64,000 nt of DNA from Granulicella sp. L56 (GTDB lineage: Bacteria; Acidobacteriota; Terriglobia; Terriglobales; Acidobacteriaceae): the NCBI RefSeq assembly GCF_009765835.1, contig NZ_LMUS01000006.1, forward strand, positions 496,001 to 560,000, in the 5' to 3' direction. Below, in pieces: positions 54,916 through 63,179 of the stretch (within the stretch, counting starts at the first letter, position 1; each line of letters starts with the position of its first letter). The notes beneath the pieces were generated by a model. The model saw nothing but the letters and a program-made list of their open reading frames with translations, was not told where the DNA came from and made no database searches. Both the position numbers and the translations under genes were made by a program.

Positions 54916-56007
54916 ATGGGAATGACGGAGACCTCGGGAGCGGCGGTGGCGACGGCAGAGGTCAGCACGACAAGGCCGCATTTTGTAGTGCTGGATGGTT
55001 TGCGCGGCGTAGCCGCCGTGGCAGTAGTGACCTTCCACTTTCTCGAGATGGTGATTTGGAACTACAGCAAGCTTTGGATTGGGCATGGCTGGCTGGCGGT
55101 GGACTTCTTTTTTTGCCTCTCCGGTTTTGTGATGGGGTATGCGTATGACGACCGCCTGGGCAAGATGGGACTGGGAAAGTTCCTGAAGGCGCGATTGATT
55201 CGGCTGCATCCTTTGGTCGTCTTTGGGACGGTGCTTGGGCTCATTGCATTTTATGCAAATCCGTTTGGGGTGACGCCGGGGTATGGCCCGGGAAAGATGG
55301 CGCTCATCGTTGCGGCGTCCCTCTTGATGATTCCTTACGGTGCGATAACGCAACGGGGAGGAAGCATCTTCGGCCTCGATGCGCCAGGGTGGTCACTATT
55401 TTGGGAGTACGTGGCCAATGTGGTGTTTGGTGTGGTGCTGTACCGGATGAAGCGCAATGTGCTGGTGGTGCTAACGGTGGCGGCAGCGGTGCTGCTGTGC
55501 TGGGTGGGACACCGGGCGGGAAACTTATTCGGCGGATGGAACGTGCATACCTTTTGGGACGGTGGGGCCCGGGTCACGTTCTCGTTTATGGCGGGACTAC
55601 TCGTGTACCGGATGGGGTGGCGGCTGCGGACGCGGCTTGGCTTTGGGGCGTTAAGTGTACTGCTCATGCTCGCGTTTGTGATGCCGTATGCGAAGGGCGG
55701 ATGGGTACGAGAGGTGGCGGTGATTGTGGTGTATTTTCCGCTGCTGGTGGCACTCGGTGCGGGGGCAAAGGTATCGCCTCGGATAGAACGGCTTTGCCGG
55801 TTCTCGGGGGACCTATCCTATCCGCTGTATATGACTCATTACTCCGTGATCTGGATTTGGGCAGACTTTGTCGGCAAACACAAACTGGCAACGGGAGAAC
55901 TGGCGCCAGCGGTTGTGTGCGGAGTGGTGACAATGGTGGCGTTTGCGTACATAGTGATGGTGGCTTATGACAAGCCGGTACGATCGTATCTGCGGGCGAA
56001 GTGGTGA
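54916..56007 (+). CDS. Acyltransferase 3 family membrane protein
   Basis: This 363-aa integral membrane acyltransferase O-acylates sugars or other envelope glycans. It opens with VVLDGLRGVAAVAVVTFHF (the acyltransferase 3 H motif nearby), AVDFFFCLSGFVMGYAY and RLIRLHPLVVFG, followed by about nine helices. The ATG at 54916 has AAAGGG six bases upstream; a GTG at 54901 is the alternative. Codons end in G or T far more than in adjacent genes, a sign of foreign origin or weak expression. Substrate unknown. Confidence 0.9.
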   Translation: MGMTETSGAAVATAEVSTTRPHFVVLDGLRGVAAVAVVTFHFLEMVIWNYSKLWIGHGWLAVDFFFCLSGFVMGYAYDDRLGKMGLGKFLKARLIRLHPLVVFGTVLGLIAFYANPFGVTPGYGPGKMALIVAASLLMIPYGAITQRGGSIFGLDAPGWSLFWEYVANVVFGVVLYRMKRNVLVVLTVAAAVLLCWVGHRAGNLFGGWNVHTFWDGGARVTFSFMAGLLVYRMGWRLRTRLGFGALSVLLMLAFVMPYAKGGWVREVAVIVVYFPLLVALGAGAKVSPRIERLCRFSGDLSYPLYMTHYSVIWIWADFVGKHKLATGELAPAVVCGVVTMVAFAYIVMVAYDKPVRSYLRAKW

Positions 56008-56086
56008 GTGGCGAGGCATCGATCCTTTGCTGTTGTACTTACGTCGCTTTTCAGTTCCAATTGAACCCACCAATCGAGGAAACCCT

Positions 56087-57196
56087 ATGCGCCTCGCAGC
56101 CGTTGCTCTCTTCCTCTTCTCGGCCCTTGCAGGCTCCGCACAAACCATGTCAGCGCCCTCGGCGCAAACGCCTCCCGCCACCATCACATGGCCCACGCAG
56201 GACGGCACCTACCTCATCAAAAATTTTCGCTTCCGCACCGGAGAAACCCTCCCCGAACTGAAGCTCCACTACCTCACCCTCGGCACACCGCACCGCAACG
56301 CCGCAGGCCACATCGATAACGCCATCCTCCTCCTCCACGGCACCGGCGGCGACGCCCACTCGCTCCTCGCCCCGCAGTTCTCCAACATCCTCTTCGGCCC
56401 CGGCCAGCCCCTCGACATCACGAAGTATTACCTCATCCTCCCCGACGACATCGGCCACGGCCAGTCCAGCAAGCCCAGCGACGGCCTCCGCACGCGCTTC
56501 CCGCACTACGACTACGACGACATGGTCTCCAGCCAACACACCATGCTCCTCGAAGGCCTCCACGTCGATCACCTCCGCCTCATCTTCGGAACCTCCATGG
56601 GCTGCATGCAGTCCTTCGTCTGGGGCGAAACATACCCCGGCTTCGCCGACGCCCTCATGCCCATGGCCTGCCTCCCGACTCAAATCGCCGGACGCAACCG
56701 CATGATGCGCTACATGGCCATCGAAAACATTAAGAACGATCCCGCCTGGAAGAACGGCGACTACACCACCGAACCCGTCGTCGGTCTCCGCGCCGCCAAC
56801 GAACTACTCCTCGTCATGGGCTCCAGCCCGCTCCAGATGCAGAAGGCCGCGCCCACCCGCGCCGCCGCCGAAGCTTACGCCGACCGCTCCCTCGCCCGCA
56901 GCACCGCTAACACCGACGCCAACGACTTCATCTACTACCTCGACGCCTCACGCGACTACGACCCCAGCGCCAAGCTCAGCACCATCACCGTTCCCGTCCT
57001 CTGGATCAACTCCGCCGACGACTTCATCAACCCACCTGAGCTGGGCATCGCAGAAAAAATGGTGAACCTCATGCCCAACGCAAAGTTCATCCTCATCCCC
57101 ATCTCCGACGCCACCCGAGGCCATGGAACCCACACCCAGGCCACCGTCTGGAAGGACTACATGGCCGACTTCCTCCGCCAGACCCAGTCCAAATAG
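56087..57196 (+). CDS. Secreted MetX-like alpha/beta hydrolase
   Basis: This 369-aa exported protein starts at the ATG at 56087 with AGGA seven bases upstream and the signal MRLAAVALFLFSALAGSAQ; the frame runs back to 55967. KLHYLTLGTP, ILLLHGTGGDAHS and the elbow FGTSMGCMQS (nucleophile Ser) follow the homoserine-O-acetyltransferase fold. The Asp lies in NSADDFINPPEL and the His in GHGTHTQA. MetX itself is cytosolic, so the signal peptide points to an esterase or acyl-hydrolase role. It is not adjacent to methionine genes. Confidence 0.86.
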   Translation: MRLAAVALFLFSALAGSAQTMSAPSAQTPPATITWPTQDGTYLIKNFRFRTGETLPELKLHYLTLGTPHRNAAGHIDNAILLLHGTGGDAHSLLAPQFSNILFGPGQPLDITKYYLILPDDIGHGQSSKPSDGLRTRFPHYDYDDMVSSQHTMLLEGLHVDHLRLIFGTSMGCMQSFVWGETYPGFADALMPMACLPTQIAGRNRMMRYMAIENIKNDPAWKNGDYTTEPVVGLRAANELLLVMGSSPLQMQKAAPTRAAAEAYADRSLARSTANTDANDFIYYLDASRDYDPSAKLSTITVPVLWINSADDFINPPELGIAEKMVNLMPNAKFILIPISDATRGHGTHTQATVWKDYMADFLRQTQSK

Positions 57197-57220
57197 CGCA
57201 TAACAAGTAGTCTGTAACCT

Positions 57221-58489
57221 GTGACCTTAACTCTCACCAATTTTCTGGGACTGCTCGGCGGCCTGCTCGTTCTGGCCTTCGTGACCAATCGTTTCTCCCG
57301 CCGCACCCGCGTGCCCGACGTCATCGTCCTGCTCATCTGCGGAATTGTTCTGGGCCCCGTCTTGCACTGGATCAACGCCGACCGATTTCCCGAGCTCATC
57401 CGCGGAGTCGGCACCGTCGCCCTCATCCTGATTCTCTTCGCCGCCGGCCTGGAGCTCGACCTCCGCCGCGCCCTCAAGCAGTTCACCGCCGGCATGACGC
57501 TGGCGATCTTCAGCTACGGCCTCACCTTCGCAGGCGTCGCTTATTTCTGCATCCACGCCCTCAGCATGGCCAGAATGCCGTCGCTCCTTGTCGCCGCGGC
57601 GCTGGCCTGCATGAGCAGTTCGATCATCCTCCCAACCCTGGACCAGCTCGACCTGCGCCACGACCTCAAGACCACGCTCGTCATCGAAGCCTCCTTCGGC
57701 GACGGCCTCGGCGCCATCGGCGTAGGCGTCCTGCTCGGCCTCGCAGGCGGTGGAAGCTTGTCCCTCCATAGCAGCAGCGGCGCTATCCTCGGCAGCGCCT
57801 TCGCCATGTTCATCTTCAAGTTCCTGCTCGCATTCATCGTTGCCATCATCGCCGGATTTCTCTGGGTGCGGCTGCTGCCCAGCGTCTCCGACAAGCAGTT
57901 CTGGCAGGTGCTCACCTTCGCCGTCGTCCTGATCGTCTATTCCATCACCGACGCCATCGGCGGCAGCGCCCTCTTCGCCGTCATGGTCTTCGGCGCCACG
58001 CTGGCCAGCCTGCTCGATCCCCAGAACTCCATGCAGAGGTTCGGGTTCGAGATCCTCGCGCCCGGCCACAGCGACAAGATCCACTCCTTCCACTCCGAAC
58101 TGGCGTTCCTCGTTCGCAGCTTCTTCTTCGTCCTGCTCGGCGCGATGATCCAGTTCGCCGGATTGAAGAAACAGCTCCTCCCGAGCCTTGGCATTCTGGG
58201 TGTATTTCTTGTCGCGCGCATCCTTGCCGTCTTCTGCAGCCGCATCGTTTGGCGTGGAACAACCTACCGCGAATGCGAGTTCGCCACCCTGCTGATCCCC
58301 CGCGGCCTCATCACCGCGGTCCTCGCCCTCGAAGTCATTCAGGCCGCCCCGACCGGCCTTGCCTACTTCCCGTCCCTGACCTTCGCCCTCATCCTGTTCA
58401 CCAACGTCCTCATCCTCCCGGCATCGATCCGCGCCCGCGTCCTCGCCCCCGCCTCGCCCCCGACAGCCGACGAGCTGCCAGTCTCCTAA
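57221..58489 (+). CDS. CPA2 family cation:proton antiporter
   Basis: This 422-aa membrane protein with about 12 helices has TLTNFLGLLGGLLVLAFVTN, RVPDVIVLLICGIVLGP and LILFAAGLELDLRRALKQ, the Kef/NapA-type N-terminal features, and SFGDGLGAIGVGVLLGL in a later helix with the acidic transport residue. No RCK/TrkA-N domain follows, so it is the short Na+/H+ or K+/H+ form. The start codon is GTG. It is cotranscribed with, or lies 24 bp after, the MetX-like gene. Confidence 0.92.
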   Translation: MTLTLTNFLGLLGGLLVLAFVTNRFSRRTRVPDVIVLLICGIVLGPVLHWINADRFPELIRGVGTVALILILFAAGLELDLRRALKQFTAGMTLAIFSYGLTFAGVAYFCIHALSMARMPSLLVAAALACMSSSIILPTLDQLDLRHDLKTTLVIEASFGDGLGAIGVGVLLGLAGGGSLSLHSSSGAILGSAFAMFIFKFLLAFIVAIIAGFLWVRLLPSVSDKQFWQVLTFAVVLIVYSITDAIGGSALFAVMVFGATLASLLDPQNSMQRFGFEILAPGHSDKIHSFHSELAFLVRSFFFVLLGAMIQFAGLKKQLLPSLGILGVFLVARILAVFCSRIVWRGTTYRECEFATLLIPRGLITAVLALEVIQAAPTGLAYFPSLTFALILFTNVLILPASIRARVLAPASPPTADELPVS

Positions 58490-58521
58490 TCTTTATCGGA
58501 TCATATTTGCCCTATTTTGTT

Positions 58522-58547
58522 GTCATTCCCGAAGGGAATCTGCGTTT
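58522..58547. repeat. Dispersed repeat, family B, short copy
   Basis: GTCATTCCCGAAGGGAATCT and the following GCGTTT are shared with 59264-59330 and 60532-60600. ATTCCC and GGGAAT pair around GAA as a REP-like hairpin. This copy lacks the downstream half present in the other two. Confidence 0.75.
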
Positions 58548-58591
58548 CTTCCCGGGCTGGCATGACTACACTCGGAGGGGAACAGCTTTAG

Positions 58592-58610
58592 CGCCGTAGT
58601 GGAGAGACCC
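58592..58610. repeat. Family A repeat tail, truncated
   Basis: GCCGTAGTGGAGAGACCC matches the right half of family A as in copy 3 (33292-33310). The left half is absent, replaced by unrelated DNA containing the family B copy upstream. Confidence 0.65.
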
Positions 58611-58729
58611 TCGCCGTTGTTCCTGTCATTGCCCGTTCTTAAGACCTTTACGGCCTCAGGCTTAAAAGATAAAGCTTCCCATCGGTTCGATTGAGGCATA
58701 GGATTCCGTCGACAAGTAAGGTGGCTCGT

Positions 58730-59152
58730 ATGTTGAAGCCTTTGTTGGCTCTTCCCGCTCTTCTGCTCTTCGTTCCCTCGCCCCAGCAACCGGCTCCCGC
58801 AAATATTCCTGCAACTGCCGCTGCGGCTCCAGCCATGCCGGCGGATGCCAAAACTCTGGTCAATCCGGTAAAGCCCACGGCTGATTCTCAGACGCAGGCA
58901 AAGAAGATGTACGGATATGACTGCGCCGTATGCCACGGTGAAAACGGCAACGGCAAAGGCGACCTCGCCGCCGACATGAAGCCTCCGCTCAAGGACTACA
59001 CCGACCCGGCCGCGCTCAAAGACCTCACCGACGGCGAGATCTTCTACATCATCAAGAACGGCAAAGGCCAAATGACCGGCGAAGGCGACCGTTTGAACAA
59101 AGACGGTACTTGGAACATGGTCATCCTTGTACGCTCGTTCGCCAAAAAGTAA
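58730..59152 (+). CDS. Secreted mono-heme cytochrome c
   Basis: This 140-aa protein starts at the ATG at 58730 (MLKPLLALPALLLFVPSP) with TAAGG eight bases upstream; a frame from 58691 is not needed. The heme site is CAVCH in YDCAVCHGENGNGKGDL, and a Met candidate ligand lies in KGQMTGEGDR. The Pro/Ala-rich region after the signal is a flexible linker of about 35 residues. Class I cytochromes of this size carry electrons in the periplasm. No oxidase genes are near. Confidence 0.92.
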   Translation: MLKPLLALPALLLFVPSPQQPAPANIPATAAAAPAMPADAKTLVNPVKPTADSQTQAKKMYGYDCAVCHGENGNGKGDLAADMKPPLKDYTDPAALKDLTDGEIFYIIKNGKGQMTGEGDRLNKDGTWNMVILVRSFAKK

Positions 59153-59173
59153 TCCTGCTCCAGCCCCAACCGT

Positions 59174-59221
59174 ACGTCATCTCGACCGAAGCGAAGCGGA
59201 GTGGAGAGATCCCTGTATTTT
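59174..59221. repeat. Dispersed repeat, family A, copy 4
   Basis: ACGTCATCTCGACCGAAGC to AGTGGAGAGATCCCTGTATT with GAAGCGG as the variable middle. It begins 21 bp after the cytochrome gene stop. One base differs from the other copies in the right arm (GATCCC for GACCCC). Confidence 0.85.
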
Positions 59222-59263
59222 GTCTCCATAGCTATTTCTTCTCAGGTATGGCTTCCTTTTATT

Positions 59264-59330
59264 TGTCATTCCCGAAGGGAATCTGCGTTTTGCTCAAATC
59301 GCCAAAACTCCCTCCGGAGGAGAACTCTAA
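59264..59330. repeat. Dispersed repeat, family B, long copy 1
   Basis: Begins GTCATTCCCGAAGGGAATCT, continues GCGTTTTGCTCAAATCGCC and ends in GGAGGAGAACTC. The copy at 60532-60600 matches over about 65 bases with a few changes (CGAATCACC, CTGCATCTGG). The ends of the unit are not sharply defined. Confidence 0.8.
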
Positions 59331-59653
59331 CAAACAGATTTTATTGGTCTTACCAATCTCATCCCTAAAAAATCCAGCAAAAGCATCTGTCAAGCCCCAA
59401 AAGCATCTAACTAAAACAAAACAAACCGAATAGAGGTTGCAGGTTAGTTTCACTCAACTCGATAAAATAGAAACAGCATAAAAAAAGTAAGAGCAATCGT
59501 TCCCGGCTCCACCTGTAACTCCTTTTGATGGAATATTTTACCGATAAACCATCTAAAATCAATATTTTAGCAAGCATAATTTTGATACATCACTGAAAAT
59601 AAGCAGCTTACTTCTTTTCGCTACATAGGGAGCCTTCCCCAACAGGAGAGATC

Positions 59654-60499
59654 ATGACCGACTTCGCCATCCGCCGGGCCACCTTCCGAAAGCTCCACGA
59701 GAGCGGCTGCTTCGTCCTTCCGAACCCTTGGGATGTAGGTTCAGCGCGATACCTCCGCAGCCTCGGCTTCAAGGCGCTGGCGACGACCAGCGGCGGCTTC
59801 GCCTTCTCCAGCGGCCTGCCCGACGCACATTGGGCCGTCTCCCGCGATCAGGTGCTCAAGCACATCGCTGAGATCGTCGCCTCGGTCGATCTCCCCGTCA
59901 ACGCCGACTTTGAATCCGGCTACGCCAACGAGCCCGAGGACGTCGCCGAAAACGTTCGCCTCTGCGTCGAGACCGGCGTCGCCGGACTCTCCATCGAAGA
60001 CGCCACCGGCGATCGCGAAGAGCCGCTGTACGATCTGCCGCTCGCCGTCGAGAGAATCAAGGCAGCAAAGGCAGCCATCAAGGCCTCCGGCGCAGACGTG
60101 CTCCTGGTCGCAAGGTCGGAGTGCTTCCTCCTCGGCCATCCCGAGCCATTGGCCGAAGCCATCCTTCGCCTCGAGGCCTTCGCCGAAGCAGGCGCAGACG
60201 TGCTCTTCGCTCCCGGTGCAGTCAAGCGCGCCGACATCGAGGCCATCGTAAAGGCGGTTCATCCTAAACCGGTCAACGTCCTGCTCACCTCCAGCGCCGG
60301 GCTCAAAATTCCCGAACTGGCCGATCTCGGCGTGCGCCGCATCAGCGTAGGCTCCGCACTCGCCCGCACCGCATGGACAAGCTTCATCCGCGCCGCCCGC
60401 GAAATCGCAGAGCAAAGCAGCATGGCCGGAATGGACAACTCAGTCACCTTCGCCGAGCTGAACGGCTTCTTCCAAAAGGACCTGGCCCAGCGCACCTAG
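59654..60499 (+). CDS. PEP mutase / isocitrate lyase superfamily protein
   Basis: This 281-aa TIM-barrel enzyme shows FVLPNPWDVGSARYLRSLGF, NADFESGYANEPEDVAENV (metal Asp/Glu), SIEDATGDREEPLYDL and VARSECFLLG. These motifs fit the PEP-mutase/carboxyphosphonoenolpyruvate-mutase-like or oxaloacetate-decarboxylase-like subgroup rather than true isocitrate lyase, which has a longer KKCGH motif. CAGGAG lies nine bases before the ATG. It stands alone; reaction not determined. Confidence 0.88.
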   Translation: MTDFAIRRATFRKLHESGCFVLPNPWDVGSARYLRSLGFKALATTSGGFAFSSGLPDAHWAVSRDQVLKHIAEIVASVDLPVNADFESGYANEPEDVAENVRLCVETGVAGLSIEDATGDREEPLYDLPLAVERIKAAKAAIKASGADVLLVARSECFLLGHPEPLAEAILRLEAFAEAGADVLFAPGAVKRADIEAIVKAVHPKPVNVLLTSSAGLKIPELADLGVRRISVGSALARTAWTSFIRAAREIAEQSSMAGMDNSVTFAELNGFFQKDLAQRT

Positions 60500-60531
60500 A
60501 GCGATTTCGCCCACGTGTAGCTTCCCTTGTT

Positions 60532-60600
60532 TGTCATTCCCGAAGGGAATCTGCGTTTTGCTCGAATCACCAAAACTGCATCTGGAGGAGAACCGCTATC
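60532..60600. repeat. Dispersed repeat, family B, long copy 2
   Basis: Matches 59264-59330 from GTCATTCCCGAAGGGAATCT through GCGTTTTGCTCGAATCACC to GGAGGAGAACCG. It lies between the PEP-mutase-family gene and mnmA, in the same orientation as the other copies. Confidence 0.8.
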
Positions 60601-60639
60601 AGCCCTTAATCCGGCGATATCTGCGAAAATAGAAGCAGT

Positions 60640-61752
60640 ATGCCCGAGCAGCAGACTATTGCCGTAGCCATGTCCGGAGGAGTCGACTCCTCCGCTGTCG
60701 CCGCGCTTCTGCGTTCGCAGGGCCACACGCTCGTCGGCCTCACCCTTCAGCTCTGGAACCAGCGCCGCCTCAGCGGCCACGAGGGAATGCCCGAAGCAGT
60801 TCAAGGCCGCTGCTGCTCCATCGATGACGTCTACGACGCCCGCCATGTAGCCGAGCAACTCGACATTCCTTACTATGTCGTGAACCAGCAAGACCGTTTC
60901 GAAGCCGACGTAGTCAAGCCTTTCGTAGCCGAGTACCTCGCCGGACGAACACCGATTCCCTGCACCCTCTGCAACAATCATCTGAAGTTCGACCAGCTCC
61001 TCACCACCGCCCGCCAGATCGGCGCTGACCGCATTGCGACCGGCCACTACGCCCGCAATCACTTCGACGAAGCCCGCCAGCGCTGGATTCTCTCGCGCCC
61101 TGCCGATCACACGAAGGACCAGACTTACTTCCTCTTCGGCCTGACGCAGGAGCAGCTCTCGCGCACCCTCTTCCCTCTCGGCGAGATGCAGAAGCCCGCC
61201 GTGCGCGAGATGGCCTCCGACGCTGGTCTCAACGTCGCCTCGAAGCCCGACTCGCAGGAGATCTGCTTCATTCCCGGCGGCGACTACAACGCGTTCCTGA
61301 AGGCCTATCTCGACGAGCAGGGCGAAGACCTTCCCGACTCCTCCGGCGAGTTGGTATCGAGCTCAGGCGAAGTCATCGGCCACCACGAAGGTATTCAGAG
61401 TTTCACGGTCGGACAACGCAAGGGCCTCGGTCTCACCTCGCCCGATCCTCTCTACGTCCTCGCCATTCATCCGGACAGTCATCAGGTCACCGTCGGCTCC
61501 AACGACGAGCTGATGTCCAACGACCTGCGCGCCAACCGCCTCAACTGGATCTCCATCCCCGAGCTGACCGAAGACATCCGCGTCACCATCAAGGTGCGAC
61601 ACCGCCACACACCCGCAGCGGCCATATTGAGCCCCGGACCTGACGGAACCGTCCGCGCCACCTTCGATGAGCCCCAACGTGCAATCACCCCCGGCCAGGC
61701 CGCCGTCTTCTATCAGCAAGACGAGGTCGTCGGGGGTGGTTGGATTTTTTAG
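60640..61752 (+). CDS. mnmA: tRNA-specific 2-thiouridylase MnmA
   Basis: This 370-aa ATP-pyrophosphatase modifies the wobble U of Lys, Glu and Gln tRNAs. The PP-loop is AMSGGVDSSAVAALL (residues 10-24). Catalytic cysteines lie in CTLCNNHLKFDQLL and SQEICFIPGGDYNAFL, followed by HHEGIQSFTVGQRKGLGL. Length and order match E. coli MnmA. Sulfur would come from a cysteine desulfurase such as the one at 48925-50193 (inference). Confidence 0.97.
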   Translation: MPEQQTIAVAMSGGVDSSAVAALLRSQGHTLVGLTLQLWNQRRLSGHEGMPEAVQGRCCSIDDVYDARHVAEQLDIPYYVVNQQDRFEADVVKPFVAEYLAGRTPIPCTLCNNHLKFDQLLTTARQIGADRIATGHYARNHFDEARQRWILSRPADHTKDQTYFLFGLTQEQLSRTLFPLGEMQKPAVREMASDAGLNVASKPDSQEICFIPGGDYNAFLKAYLDEQGEDLPDSSGELVSSSGEVIGHHEGIQSFTVGQRKGLGLTSPDPLYVLAIHPDSHQVTVGSNDELMSNDLRANRLNWISIPELTEDIRVTIKVRHRHTPAAAILSPGPDGTVRATFDEPQRAITPGQAAVFYQQDEVVGGGWIF

Positions 61753-61758
61753 GATTCT

Positions 61759-62343
61759 TTACAGATCGATGTCATTGCTGTCCCGATAGCTTGGGCGAGT
61801 TCGGCCGCTGCCGAAACCCTTGGCACGCCCTACCAGAACATCCAGTCCGGCTTTCAGTCCATTCACTAACCCGTTGAACTCGCGCACTGGAACTCGAATC
61901 CCATTCTGGACCGCATTCACTGCCTCAGCGGTTCCGGTCAGAATTGTGGTGACAATATCATCCACGCGCGCTGTCTGCACTCGCGCTTTGTTGTTGACAT
62001 CGCTCAAGGTAGCGTCGAACTCCGCAGCCTTGCTGCGAACCACGTTGCTGGTCTCGACGAGGTTCTCGGCAAGCGTCATCATCTTCGGGGCGGTATTGGC
62101 AATGAAGTCCTGCGTACTTTCAAGAGCAGGCATTGCCTTGGCTCGAACTTCCTCCACAATGGCAAGCACGCGCTTGCGCGCCTTGGCCGCGCCGACAGCC
62201 ATCACGACCAGCGCTATCGCCTGCACAATCAAAGCAGCCGCAACCATGCCGACGAAGACCATCAGCAGCCTGGAGTTGCCCGAAGAAATCGAGTCGGCAT
62301 CCTGCAGCCACATTCCCGACAGAACAAATTGTGCCGCTACCAT
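61759..62343 (-). CDS. DUF948-like membrane protein with amphipathic helices
   Basis: This 194-aa protein has one N-terminal helix (LLMVFVGMVAAALIVQAIALVV) followed by a long helical, Ala/Val/Thr-rich part (about 60-170) typical of DUF948 or YtxH-neighbour proteins and apolipoprotein-like coils, and a basic tail. I recognise no enzyme motif. It lies downstream of the YtxH gene on the same strand, separated by a terminator, and both may serve the envelope stress response, as YtxH proteins do by annotation. Confidence 0.65.
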   Translation of the reverse strand: MVAAQFVLSGMWLQDADSISSGNSRLLMVFVGMVAAALIVQAIALVVMAVGAAKARKRVLAIVEEVRAKAMPALESTQDFIANTAPKMMTLAENLVETSNVVRSKAAEFDATLSDVNNKARVQTARVDDIVTTILTGTAEAVNAVQNGIRVPVREFNGLVNGLKAGLDVLVGRAKGFGSGRTRPSYRDSNDIDL

Positions 62344-62380
62344 GCAGCCTCTCTTTCAAATTCAAATACACAAAATTTCA

Positions 62381-62413
62381 GGGCCTGATCCCCATCCACG
62401 AGAGATCAGGCCC
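62381..62413 (-). terminator. Terminator between the YtxH-like gene and the DUF948-like gene
   Basis: GGGCCTGATC (62381-62390) and GATCAGGCCC (62404-62413) form a perfect 10-bp stem with a 13-nt loop. On the minus strand it follows the YtxH-like gene and continues TGAAATTTTG, a modest U-run. Confidence 0.7.
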
Positions 62414-62422
62414 CGGCTACAG

Positions 62423-62812
62423 CTATGCTTTGCCTAGATCTTTCGTTACATTCGCATAGGCATCTTTGCCTGCATCAATCGCGGCGGCAACCTTGTCCTG
62501 CTGCTCATGCACCAGACCCTTGCCCTTTTCGACATACTCTGCCCACTGGTTGCGGCCACGGTCATAGTACTCTTTACCGCGGTCGACATATTCGCCAACC
62601 TGCTGCTTGCCCTGCGCTGCCAGATCGGCAGCCCGCTCCTTGCCTTGCTGGGCAAGGACCGCTGCCTTTTCCTTTGCATCGAGGGCGCCGGCTACGAGAT
62701 CATCCCGCGTTTCTTTACCTGCCTTCGGGGCATACAGGACGCCCACAAGGGCACCGACGCCGAGGCCCGCCAAAAACCAACCCAATCCACCTACGCTGTT
62801 GTCATCTGACAT
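62423..62812 (-). CDS. YtxH domain-containing protein
   Basis: This 129-aa protein begins with one glycine-rich helix (LGWFLAGLGVGALVGVLYAPKAGKETRDDL), the YtxH signature with the APKAGKETR turn. The remaining 90 residues form amphipathic coil with repeated AAQGKQ-like units, similar to LEA or apolipoprotein-like proteins. AGGAG lies eight bases before the ATG. YtxH proteins are stress-associated and membrane-attached; the exact role is unknown. Confidence 0.85.
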   Translation of the reverse strand: MSDDNSVGGLGWFLAGLGVGALVGVLYAPKAGKETRDDLVAGALDAKEKAAVLAQQGKERAADLAAQGKQQVGEYVDRGKEYYDRGRNQWAEYVEKGKGLVHEQQDKVAAAIDAGKDAYANVTKDLGKA

Positions 62813-63179
62813 ATTCTTTTCTCCTGTCTGTCTGAAAATGCAAACTCTTGTCCCCGCCTTTATAACCCAGCGGACGAAAGAAACTCATGGGCGCTGCCAA
62901 ATATCAAGCATACCTTTTCGTGCAAGAGGAAGCGTCTTTAACGCCAGGCAGCCTGTAGGGAAAGATGCCCTCTCGATGGAATAGGTTGCGCCATTCGCTC
63001 TACCGCCCTCTTAGGATTGCCTCCGTCAACCTCACTCTTGCGCCCTCCGATCCGTCTATGAAATAGCACTCTTCGGCAGTGGCTGCAACTCTTCATACAG
63101 CCACCAGCTAAATAGAAGCATCTGAAACCAATAGAGTGAGTTGCAGTGTTTGCAATCGCTCTACCCACAACGAGGTTCC
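62813..63179. other. Divergent intergenic region, no gene seen
   Basis: This 367-bp space lies between the divergent YtxH-like and BON lipoprotein genes and must hold both promoters. Base composition is close to average. No coding frame with a binding site, no clear hairpin terminator and no repeat shared with other parts of the window are visible. Confidence 0.6.

Larger units (their letters stand above)
59153..59653. other. Gene-free region with repeats and an AT-rich upstream tract
   Basis: It holds family A copy 4 (59174-59221), family B (59264-59330), a CTGTCAAGCCCC stretch at 59388-59399 and, from about 59450, an AT-rich tract (ATAAAATAG, ATAAAAAAAGTAAG) that may hold the promoter of the PEP-mutase-family gene. 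No coding frame with a binding site is seen. Confidence 0.7.

Noticed and set aside
57227..58093. 288-codon frame opposite the antiporter
   Set aside because: Acidic low-complexity shadow of the membrane protein gene.
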